Below are positions 57,001-64,000 of a stretch of 64,000 nucleotides of DNA, piece after piece (position 1 is the first letter of the stretch; every line of letters begins with the position of its first letter). The position numbers and the translations under genes were made by a program. Source of the stretch: Selenomonadaceae bacterium (GTDB taxonomy: Bacteria > Bacillota > Negativicutes > Selenomonadales > Selenomonadaceae). The notes beneath the pieces are model-generated. The model did no database searches and had not been told where the DNA came from. It saw only the letters and a program-made list of their open reading frames with translations. The stretch spans positions 20,686-84,685 of the forward strand of contig JAFYNH010000006.1 in NCBI GenBank assembly GCA_017549815.1, given 5' to 3'.

Positions 57001-60000
57001 TTTTACAGCACTCGCGCCCGTCAACCTAATCGCTTTGCCATTTATGCTGATTTCATTTTCAAAACTGCCCTCAACCGAACCTGCAAGCCCGTTGATTTCA
57101 GAAACGTTGCCATGAGAATCCGTCACGAAAGTTACGCCGTCGCTGTCGCCGCTTATATTGTAAATCTTGCCGCGTACTGAAAATTCGCCGCTCTCCGTCG
57201 TCAAAATCGTAACGTTCGATAAGCCGTTGCCCGTTATTTCCGCAGAATTCTTGACGCCCTCGATACTTGACAGTTTCCCGCCAACAACTTTAACGCCGTC
57301 ATAACAATCATCATGAATTGAGACGTATTTATCGCCGACGACAAATCCGCTCATGGTAACTGGAATTTCTGTTGATTCGTCGCCGATTGAAATTTCCCAC
57401 GTATCTTGAACGTTAAGCAAGGCGCAACGTGTCTGCGAATCCGTTTCAAACTTCTTGCCGATAAGCTCAACTGCGCCGTTAATCTCGAATTGCCGGTTGT
57501 AATACTTCGATTCGTCGGAGCCGCTGATTGTCGCGCCGTCCGTCAACGAAATCAAGGCGGCATTGTAGCGATTAATCTTCGCGGTTCCTGTTCCCTCAAG
57601 CGTCAAGCCGTCATATTGGAATGCGCCCGTTGATAAATCGAATTCAACGCCGCGAGTTATCGTCTGCACTTTGGAATCTTTTTCCGCATGGAATGTAATT
57701 CCGTTGACCGTGTAATCGCCCGCTTTATCGTATTCATAAACTTTTCCTGCCGCCTCTGAATCGTCGTATTTAAATTCATCGGCAAGCGGAACCATATTTA
57801 TTTCGCCGTCGGAACTGCCGCGAACGATATAAATATTTCCGTCGCTAGCCACAACTTCAAAGAGCGTCTCGCCGTCGTCACCCTCCGGCAAGGGCAAAAT
57901 CGACGCATCGCTCGTTATGTCGGTGATTCTATCAATGCCGCTCTTGCCCGAAGTCTCAACTGTCCAAGTTTCACTGTTAAGAATTTCAACTTGCTCGAAC
58001 GTGAGCGCATTGACTCCGACGCCGATTGTATTTTCTTTGTCGAATTTGATATAAGCCGTGCCGTCTTCCGTGAGTTGAACTTTTTTATTCGTGTCGCCGA
58101 AATAAGCCGCGCTGTCTTTGCCGCTCAGCTCGAATGTATTGCGGCTTACATTTTCAACCAACGCGCCGTCGGGTAAAAGGATTGAGAAAAAGAGCGCGTC
58201 CGTGTTGTCAATCTCAAGTGTCATGTAGTCGGAGCCAGTAATCGCCGCGCCGTTCACCATTACGGGATTTTCACTAAGCGGAACTTTCAAATCGTCTTTA
58301 TCGACGATGACTTCAAGCTCGGTATTCAGAGAAATTTCTTTATAGTCAATCAGGAAACTGCCCGCCGCAAGATTTAATTTAACCTCGTCGGGCGAAGTGA
58401 CGTTAAGGATTGCGCCGCTCGGTATGAAAGTTTTATCGTTCGCCAAATCAAAGACAAGCTCGCCGCCGTCCGATAACCCGCTGACTTTCACGCCGTCAAA
58501 GTAAATTTCGGTCGCCGCGTCGTTCAAAGGAATTCTGATTTCGTTCGCGTCGGCACTAAACGTCAAGTCCGCCGAAGTCTCAAAGCTCCTGCCGTTTATA
58601 AAGTAACTGCCCGCCTCGCACTTGAAAGTTTTGGTTTCGTTGCCCGTCGTAATGGTTGCCGCGTCGCTTATCGTAATTTCTTTGCCGTCAAGCGAATAAC
58701 TCACAGGCTTATTCAGCGCGTAATTAACTTTCACGCCGTCGAATTCTATTTCCGTGCCGCTGAAAGTAAGTTGCTCGTCAATCATTACGCGATCAATTTT
58801 TTCCGCGTCAAGCTCTTTGCCTTGAATCTTAAATTTATTTCCGTCCGCCTCTACAACATTAATATTATCCGCGACGCTTGAAACTAAAAACTCGGTGTCG
58901 TTGACTTCGTAATAGGCGTAATCTTCAGCGGCAGAAATATCAAACTTTATCTTCGTGAAATCATTGGAGAGAGTTTTGACGACAGCCTCGTTATGAATCA
59001 CGTAGCTTTTATCGGAAGTCTTATATTCAACTTTCATCGGCGCGAGATGCTCAAAGTAACTTTCCTTAGCAACCTCCAAGTCAACGAACTGCACGCCGTA
59101 ACCCTTAAAGCTCAAGCCGTCCTTTTCAACAGTGATTGTACCGTCGCCGTTTATCGAGTTCACGGGCAGATTATTTACCGTAAAGGAGCCAACGTCAATG
59201 TTGATTTTGGAGCCTTCGGGAGCCGTGATATTCGCGGAAGAATTATTGTCGAATGAAATTTCCTTCGCGCCCTTTGTAGAAATTACACTGCCCGCAAGCA
59301 ACTCAACCTTAATTTCCCCGTAAGTCAAGGCGGTATCTTTGCTGAATGAAATTTTGTCGTTGTAAGTCTCGCTCGTCAAAGCCACATTATTTTTTTCGTC
59401 GACAAGCTGATATTCAAGGACGTTGCCGCTACTTAAAATCGCCGTGCCGAAAATCCCGTTCGTCTTGATAGCCGAATCTTCAGCGTTTGTTACCTTAACC
59501 GCGTTATCTCCCAACGAGTTGTTGACATTTAGCAAAGAATGTACTGCGTTGAATTGGTAAGCGTTGCCGACTGCATAAGAAGAAAGATTATTTTCGTAAG
59601 AGACTTTGGAGTCCGCAACCATAAAAGAAACTATTTGCGGTTTTGCAGATTTTTTAATGTTGACAGACTTCAAAGTTGCCGCGCCTTCCAACGTGATTTT
59701 ATCCTTGCCGACTGTAACGATAACATCTTTGCCGCTCGTCGCAGTAGAAAATGCCGCGTCCGAAATGCTAAGCGTAGTCGTGTCGTCAAAGCCTTGAATC
59801 AAATCATTGCCGTCGCCTGCCTTGTACTCTATAAAGGCTTCGTCGGAATCAATATTAATCGTGTCGTTGCCCGTGCCGCCGTTGATTGTGATGTCGGTAC
59901 CGTCTGTAACGCTGATTACGTCGTCACCTTCCGCGCCGCTTATTGACGACCCAAAGTTTTTGTCGTTGGTAATGGAGTCATTGCCCGCGCCGCCGTCTAC

Positions 60001-63000
60001 AGTTAGATAGTTACCGCAGTTGTAAATCGAATCGTTACCTTCCGCCGCAATGATTTCAACGTCCTGCGCGTAGTTGTTTAAAATGGTGTCGTCGCCCGCG
60101 CCCGCGTTGATTGAACTTTCATTGCCGCTGCCGTCGTTTGTAATTAAGTCGTTGCCGTCGAGTGCGCTAATCGTGACTTCCTCGCCTATGTTGTTAATGG
60201 TATCGTTGCCCTCAGTGCCGACAACCGGACTGCCGCTTAAGGTGTTGTTGATTAAAATAGCCGTGTCTTTTTTCACACCGCGAATATTAAGTCTGGAAAG
60301 ATTAGCCGCACCTTCCAAAGTGATTTTTCCGTCGCCGACAGTGACAATTATATTGTTGCCGCTCTTCGTCGTGGAATAAACACCGGAGCCGCCGTCAATT
60401 ATGAGCTTTACAGTTGTGTTGAAGTGCCCGATATAGTCGTTGCCGTCGCCCGTGTTGTAGAATATCCATTCGCGTTGGTCTCTGTCTTGGAGATAAATAG
60501 TATCGTCGCCCTTGCCGCCAATGATTTTGGAATCGTAGCTGTAATCCGAAAGGAAATCATCGCCGTCGCCGCCATTTAATGTGGAATCGTTGCCAATGCT
60601 ACGAATATAATCGTTGCCTTCGCCGCCATTTAAGGAAGAATTATTACCATATTTACTACTCTTAGTGCTGTAGTTTATGATTCTGTCGTTGCCCGCGCCG
60701 CCGTCAACCGTCACGCGAGCGTTATACGATTTAATGGAGTCGTTGCCGCCATAACCAATTATCATTGATCTTACGCCAGTGTTGTAAACGGTATCATCAG
60801 CATTGCCGCCCGTAACTAGAGTTTCATTGGTGCTGTTGTTGATTCTTGAGGCGGGTTTATCTTTAACGCCGTCGATATTGACGGTTGATAATGACGCCGC
60901 GCCCGCAAGTGTGATTTTGCCGTCATCGACTTTAACAATAACGTCATTGCCGCTCGTCTGCAAGCTGTATAATCCGCCCGAAATGCTAAGCGTCGAAGTC
61001 TCGTTAAAGCCCGTGATTAAATCGTTGCCGTCGCCTTTAGTGTACGTGAATAAAACATTTTTGCCTTTATCGTTAGAAATCTGGTCGTTTCCTAAGCCGC
61101 CGTTAATCGTAATGTTGTCGCCTGTGTTTTTAATGGTATCGTTTTTCGCGCCGCCGGTAATTGTGACGTTCTTGCCGCTGTTGCTAATTGAATCATTGCC
61201 GCCCAGCGCGTTTACCTCGACATTTGAACCCGTGTTGTGAACGGTATCATCGCCGCCTGTGCCGCTGACAACCGTATCATCATCTTTATTGCGGATATTT
61301 TTACCTTCTATTTCTTCATCGCCGAGAATATTGACAACGGATAAAGTCGCGGCTCCTTTCAATGTAATCTTGTCATTGCCGACAATGATAATAACATCGT
61401 CGTCTTTTATTTCTTTGTAGTAACTGGCAGTTCCGTCGCCGATTTGCAAAGTCGTCGTCGAGTTAAAATCGGTGATATAGTCTTTACCGTCGCCCGGATT
61501 GTATTGGACTAAAGCCTGCTCACTCGCGGTCATGTAAATATTATCGTTGCCCTTACCGCCAAGAATTGTATTTTGATAGCCGCCTATATTGATTATGTCA
61601 TCGTCGCCGTCGCCCGCGTTGATTGACGAGTTATTGGGGTTGTTATTTGCAATGTAGTCGTCATCTGCGCCCGCCTCTATCGTGACGGAACGAGAATAAT
61701 TTTGAACAGTATCTCTGCCCGCGAACGTCTTGATTGTAACTGTGTCGCCTCTGTTGACAATGCTATCTTTCAAGCGCATTCCGAGAATCGCGACTTCATT
61801 GGCAGTGTTAATGGTATTTATATTCGTCACGCCGACGATATTGACATTAGCTAAAGTCGCGGCACCTTTGAGCGTGATTTTGCCGCCGTCTTCAACCGTG
61901 ATGATTCTGTCGTTGCCGCTTATTGACCAAGAATAGGTGTTGTCGCCATTGCCGATCCTCAAGGTCGAAGTCGAATTAAAACCTTCGATAACGTCGTCGC
62001 CGTCGCCCAAATTGTATTGGATAAAAATTTCATTGCTGTTCAAGTTATCCAATTTAACGGTGTCGGAGCCTTTGCCGCTTATAATCGTATTTTTGTAGGA
62101 ACTGCTTAGGCTTATGAGGTCGTTACCGTCAGCGGTCGAGATTGAAGTTGAAGTACTTTTGCTTGTAATGGTGTCGTTACCTGCGCCGCCTTCAATCGTA
62201 GCTTTACTTCCAGTATTTTTTATGAAGTCGTCGCCCGCCGCGCCCGCTATTGAAACTGTATCGGAATTATTTTCAATGGTGTCCGCGCCGTCCCCGCCGT
62301 TAATCGTGACGTTTTTGCCTTTACTGAAAACAGAATCGTTGCCCGCGCCGCCCGTGATTGTTACGTTGTCCGCCTCGTTTGAAACGGTATCATTACCGTC
62401 CTGCGGAGTTATCGTAACGTTCTTGCCGCTATTGACAATTTTGTCGGCTCCTTCGCCGCCGTCGACAGAAACCTGCGCGGCTTTGTTCTCAATGGAGTCG
62501 TTGCCCCTCAAAGCCTGTACCGTAACTTTGTCGCCCGAATTGGTTATGGTGTCGTTGGCGTTGGTGCCGTAAATGATTGTGTTGCTTTGGTTGTAGTTTT
62601 TACTAATCGGAGTTTCAACGATATTGACAGTGGATAAGGTCGCCGCGCCTTGCAACGTTATCTTATCTTTGCCAATGGTGACAATAATATCGTTGCCGCT
62701 CTTAGCTGTACTGGCATAAACTCCGCCCGCAATGCTGAGTGTTGAATTTGATTTAAAACCGTAAATCAAATCGTTGCCGTCGCCCACCGCGTACTTAAAT
62801 AATACATTCTTACCATAATTACTATCCATGTAGTAAATACTGCCATTAGATTGACGCTCGCAGGCGTTATAAATCGTATCGTTACTTTCACCGCCGCTAA
62901 TTGTTACGTTGTTGCCGGTGTTTTTAATGACATCGTTACCTTTGCCGCCGTCGATTGTTACGTCAGTACTTAGTCTAACGTCGATAAGGTCGTCGCCCTC

Positions 63001-64000
63001 CGCGCCGCTGATTGACGAGCGAGAGCCTCTGTCGCTGTAAAGAGTATCATTGCCCGCGCCACCGTTGATTGTTGCGTCCTTGCCTTCGTTTTTAATGTAA
63101 TCGTTGCCGCCCATTGCGTTAATTCTAACTTTATCGCCCGTATTTTTTATGGTGTCGTTGGCGTTGGTGCCGTAAATGGTCGTGTTGCTATTGGTGTTTT
63201 TAATATCTGAGGGAGTTTCAATGATATTGAGTTTGGATAATGACGCCGCGCCGACCAGAGTAATTTCTCCGTTGCCGACAGTGACAATAACATCATTGCC
63301 TTTTTTAGTCGTAGTGGCATAAACGCCGCCTGTAATACTCAGCGTTGAAGTACTTCTAAAGCCGTGAAAAATGCCATTGCCGTCGATAATATCATTGCCG
63401 TCGCCCGCCTTGTATACGAACAGAATATAGTTGCTGTCGTTCCAAATGGAGTCGTTGCCCTCGCCCGCGTTGATTGTAACTCTGTAGCTACTGTTGCGGA
63501 TAGAATCGTTGCCACTGCCGCCGACGATTGTTACGCTATTACTGCCGTAGTAGCCGTTGTTGTAAATGTAATCATTGCCCGCGCCTCCGTCGATTGCAAC
63601 GCTGGAGCCTTCGTTGGAAATGGTATCGTTGCCACTGCCGCTGCCGATTGTGACGTTAGATTCGTCGTTTTGAATATAATTGTTGCCGTCACCCGCGTTG
63701 ATTGAAACTTTTTTGCCTTTGTTGTTGTTAATAAAGTCGTCGCCGGCTCCGCCGTCAATTGTTCCGTAGTCGCCTATGTTGTAAATGTAATCGTTATTTG
63801 CGCCGCCGTCTATCGTTACGTTTGAGGCTTTGTTTTCAATGGTATCGTTGCCGTCGCCGCCCGCGATTGACGTATAAAAGCTGTAGTAGTCGTTGTAGAT
63901 AGAATCAGAACCAGAGCCGCCCGCAATTTTGGTGTAGCCGCCGTTGCTGTAAATGGTATCGTTGCCGCCGCCGTTGCTGTAAATGGTATCGTTGCCGCCG
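54031..64000 (-). CDS. Giant RTX-type (haemolysin-type calcium-binding repeat) protein, 5' end outside window
   Basis: At least 3,322 codons, open without interruption from the window's right edge to the TAA at 54031. Residues from the right edge to about 59.6 kb contain some seven modules. Each has runs of GGxGNDxIxN nonapeptides that would form a calcium-bound beta-roll, then GDGNDxIxGFNxTSTLxI and KITLxGAAxLxxVNI. From about 59.6 to 55.4 kb a different beta-rich repeat region follows (TINGKTF, DADGNV and similar), with few RTX motifs. RTX-like repeats return at about 55.3-54.2 kb (GGSESTLLGGTGKN, then WGGNGGDDLLVGG). The C terminus fits a type I secretion signal. It is probably a secreted adhesin or surface-layer protein. 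No type I secretion genes lie in the window. Confidence 0.85.
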   Translation of the reverse strand, partial: GGNDTIYSNGGGNDTIYSNGGYTKIAGGSGSDSIYNDYYSFYTSIAGGDGNDTIENKASNVTIDGGANNDYIYNIGDYGTIDGGAGDDFINNNKGKKVSINAGDGNNYIQNDESNVTIGSGSGNDTISNEGSSVAIDGGAGNDYIYNNGYYGSNSVTIVGGSGNDSIRNSSYRVTINAGEGNDSIWNDSNYILFVYKAGDGNDIIDGNGIFHGFRSTSTLSITGGVYATTTKKGNDVIVTVGNGEITLVGAASLSKLNIIETPSDIKNTNSNTTIYGTNANDTIKNTGDKVRINAMGGNDYIKNEGKDATINGGAGNDTLYSDRGSRSSISGAEGDDLIDVRLSTDVTIDGGKGNDVIKNTGNNVTISGGESNDTIYNACERQSNGSIYYMDSNYGKNVLFKYAVGDGNDLIYGFKSNSTLSIAGGVYASTAKSGNDIIVTIGKDKITLQGAATLSTVNIVETPISKNYNQSNTIIYGTNANDTITNSGDKVTVQALRGNDSIENKAAQVSVDGGEGADKIVNSGKNVTITPQDGNDTVSNEADNVTITGGAGNDSVFSKGKNVTINGGDGADTIENNSDTVSIAGAAGDDFIKNTGSKATIEGGAGNDTITSKSTSTSISTADGNDLISLSSSYKNTIISGKGSDTVKLDNLNSNEIFIQYNLGDGDDVIEGFNSTSTLRIGNGDNTYSWSISGNDRIITVEDGGKITLKGAATLANVNIVGVTNINTINTANEVAILGMRLKDSIVNRGDTVTIKTFAGRDTVQNYSRSVTIEAGADDDYIANNNPNNSSINAGDGDDDIINIGGYQNTILGGKGNDNIYMTASEQALVQYNPGDGKDYITDFNSTTTLQIGDGTASYYKEIKDDDVIIIVGNDKITLKGAATLSVVNILGDEEIEGKNIRNKDDDTVVSGTGGDDTVHNTGSNVEVNALGGNDSISNSGKNVTITGGAKNDTIKNTGDNITINGGLGNDQISNDKGKNVLFTYTKGDGNDLITGFNETSTLSISGGLYSLQTSGNDVIVKVDDGKITLAGAASLSTVNIDGVKDKPASRINNSTNETLVTGGNADDTVYNTGVRSMIIGYGGNDSIKSYNARVTVDGGAGNDRIINYSTKSSKYGNNSSLNGGEGNDYIRSIGNDSTLNGGDGDDFLSDYSYDSKIIGGKGDDTIYLQDRDQREWIFYNTGDGNDYIGHFNTTVKLIIDGGSGVYSTTKSGNNIIVTVGDGKITLEGAANLSRLNIRGVKKDTAILINNTLSGSPVVGTEGNDTINNIGEEVTISALDGNDLITNDGSGNESSINAGAGDDTILNNYAQDVEIIAAEGNDSIYNCGNYLTVDGGAGNDSITNDKNFGSSISGAEGDDVISVTDGTDITINGGTGNDTINIDSDEAFIEYKAGDGNDLIQGFDDTTTLSISDAAFSTATSGKDVIVTVGKDKITLEGAATLKSVNIKKSAKPQIVSFMVADSKVSYENNLSSYAVGNAYQFNAVHSLLNVNNSLGDNAVKVTNAEDSAIKTNGIFGTAILSSGNVLEYQLVDEKNNVALTSETYNDKISFSKDTALTYGEIKVELLAGSVISTKGAKEISFDNNSSANITAPEGSKINIDVGSFTVNNLPVNSINGDGTITVEKDGLSFKGYGVQFVDLEVAKESYFEHLAPMKVEYKTSDKSYVIHNEAVVKTLSNDFTKIKFDISAAEDYAYYEVNDTEFLVSSVADNINVVEADGNKFKIQGKELDAEKIDRVMIDEQLTFSGTEIEFDGVKVNYALNKPVSYSLDGKEITISDAATITTGNETKTFKCEAGSYFINGRSFETSADLTFSADANEIRIPLNDAATEIYFDGVKVSGLSDGGELVFDLANDKTFIPSGAILNVTSPDEVKLNLAAGSFLIDYKEISLNTELEVIVDKDDLKVPLSENPVMVNGAAITGSDYMTLEIDNTDALFFSILLPDGALVENVSRNTFELSGKDSAAYFGDTNKKVQLTEDGTAYIKFDKENTIGVGVNALTFEQVEILNSETWTVETSGKSGIDRITDITSDASILPLPEGDDGETLFEVVASDGNIYIVRGSSDGEINMVPLADEFKYDDSEAAGKVYEYDKAGDYTVNGITFHAEKDSKVQTITRGVEFDLSTGAFQYDGLTLEGTGTAKINRYNAALISLTDGATISGSDESKYYNRQFEINGAVELIGKKFETDSQTRCALLNVQDTWEISIGDESTEIPVTMSGFVVGDKYVSIHDDCYDGVKVVGGKLSSIEGVKNSAEITGNGLSNVTILTTESGEFSVRGKIYNISGDSDGVTFVTDSHGNVSEINGLAGSVEGSFENEISINGKAIRLTGASAVKVTSDGKNITEISDVAGDLTDDKAYCKNVRVYKSGGAEKLTTSADGTIIFSGNKFEASAGKTFMLDDAGNVSGIGKADNNVALLSAYVAETDEENFATINLSTTDGLEEVFGDFSEGLMVNGVFVKVTDSTNFVVKDDAENVYIETTVADTFTINGKTFKTSAEKTIFKLDADGNVCEIVTESFYPDKESCMIMGDFNDEIIFNGKKFCVTGTNNTSVFIGENTLITIELAKNAVKVVESGGEADIKVNGAGDITIGEKTFNTSDDFIGYLQVNSAGDVYSSDYLVGTLSGELGGLELEGITIDSEDTFSVTSDGEKITAIENLNNGSFTCDDLNGITINGAKVSVDNSDEIKATVTDGELEISELANSANVSNSGGKVNYVTKESGEFFIGEGNFKVTGDDSVTFATDENGEVQEISDLAENASLQTALGGELVVNGATLTAKDKDIIVGLSDSAKIFSTESDAEEEISDIFTGDAKKIVTANGRATIKNYDYKTGEAFITEYENIADAIKENSIAYDDGRLTIDSSTIIFDDDADSRIINFVDKNEDLQKVGFVGDDSSLDASKETGSLILVGGSESTLLGGTGKNQIYLKEDGESTIAFNGRNTINNFNADFADGDKISVDATTANFNFDGEDLTVKSGAARAFLENISSDNGVAKLLTVAKGKEIKTAIAQKDSIIAAGDELADVYIGEKSGVDFTSYNESLTIDLSKNFYGINQVTVGGGLNTLIGSTANETLAGNANGTTEFVFDKGNGRDVIKNFNFAEDKINVGDETITAVILKENDVRLQIDGDGWITLEDAQGKNFRINDFTALVDKNIEYDDAANYFVATSKKATLTVAEEAEIWLDGSHGKTFIGDIKTLDATKSDGKNSLVGNEFDNVILAGKGDASLWGGNGGDDLLVGGNSQNLFFYCNGNGNDTISGANDGDGVILADVSLDQISGTKISAGSVDINFRDGGSLHVEGNSDVTYQLADGSSFSANQETMNWNPK
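63941..64000 (-). repeat. Two identical 30-bp units at the window edge
   Basis: GCCGCCGTTGCTGTAAATGG followed by TATCGTTGCC occurs twice in a row, encoding GGNDTIYSNG twice. The run may continue beyond the window. Confidence 0.85.

Noticed and set aside
54290..63758. Many rightward open frames opposite the giant RTX gene
   Set aside because: They mirror the repetitive coding strand, lack ribosome binding sites and encode low-complexity Ser/Pro/Leu stretches.
63941..64000. CRISPR-like regular repeats at the right edge and along the RTX gene
   Set aside because: The repeats are in-frame codons for GGxGNDxIxN motifs without spacers.

Overview
The window looks like a chromosomal segment of a diderm Firmicute, most likely of the Negativicutes (Selenomonas-like). 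This is an inference. Gene content and order are Firmicute: mreB-mreC-mreD, gatC-gatA, tig-clpP-clpX-lon-ysxC and serS. They sit beside genes that suit an outer-membrane envelope: a phosphoethanolamine-transferase-type sulfatase-fold enzyme, a YdcF/ElyC-like protein and a very large RTX-type surface or secreted protein. An AhbA/AhbB siroheme decarboxylase pair fits an anaerobe. No phage or plasmid backbone was recognised.

Layout. 1-4.9 kb: tail of a truncated gene, a small unknown gene, an MsbA-like ABC exporter, a proline-rich repeat protein, then a leftward phosphatase and a TerD+vWA gene. 5-9.7 kb: serS, a degenerate FtsZ-like gene, two tandem Cof-type HAD phosphatases and convergent galE. 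9.7-10.1 kb: a hairpin-rich non-coding block. 10.1-22.9 kb: cell-shape, amidotransferase and protein quality-control genes, a small toxin-antitoxin-like cluster after lon, ysxC and ahbAB. 22.9-28.3 kb: ilvB-ilvN, a vWA-like lipoprotein and a phosphoethanolamine-transferase-like enzyme. 28.3-31.9 kb: a decayed tandem glycosyltransferase locus holding a TnpB/IS605-type remnant. 31.9-36.2 kb: exoA, cspA, two unknown genes and a minor-pilin-like cluster. 36.2-40 kb: a MacB-type ABC pair split by an EcoRII-like restriction-modification system. 40-50.2 kb: rpsO, an M16 peptidase, dapA, envelope genes, a D,D-carboxypeptidase and tRNA-Pro. 50.4-53.8 kb: an Rpn-family gene split by a structured RNA-like insert, then a leftward trio of unknown genes including an unlisted 50-residue membrane protein. 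54-64 kb: one open frame of at least 3,322 codons encoding an RTX-type protein whose start lies beyond the window.

A family of short intergenic repeats built on TAGGGACTAG / GGAACTAG punctuates operons across the window, at about 12.7, 16.6, 18.0, 21.9, 40.5, 47.7 and 50.1 kb. It often touches stop codons or ribosome binding sites. The leads most worth a second look are the structured insert in the Rpn gene, the single-frame glycosyltransferase array with its homopolymer tract and TnpB scar, the restriction-modification system inside the ABC operon, the FtsZ-like paralogue and the intergenic repeat family. All functional assignments come from reading motifs by eye; no searches were run.
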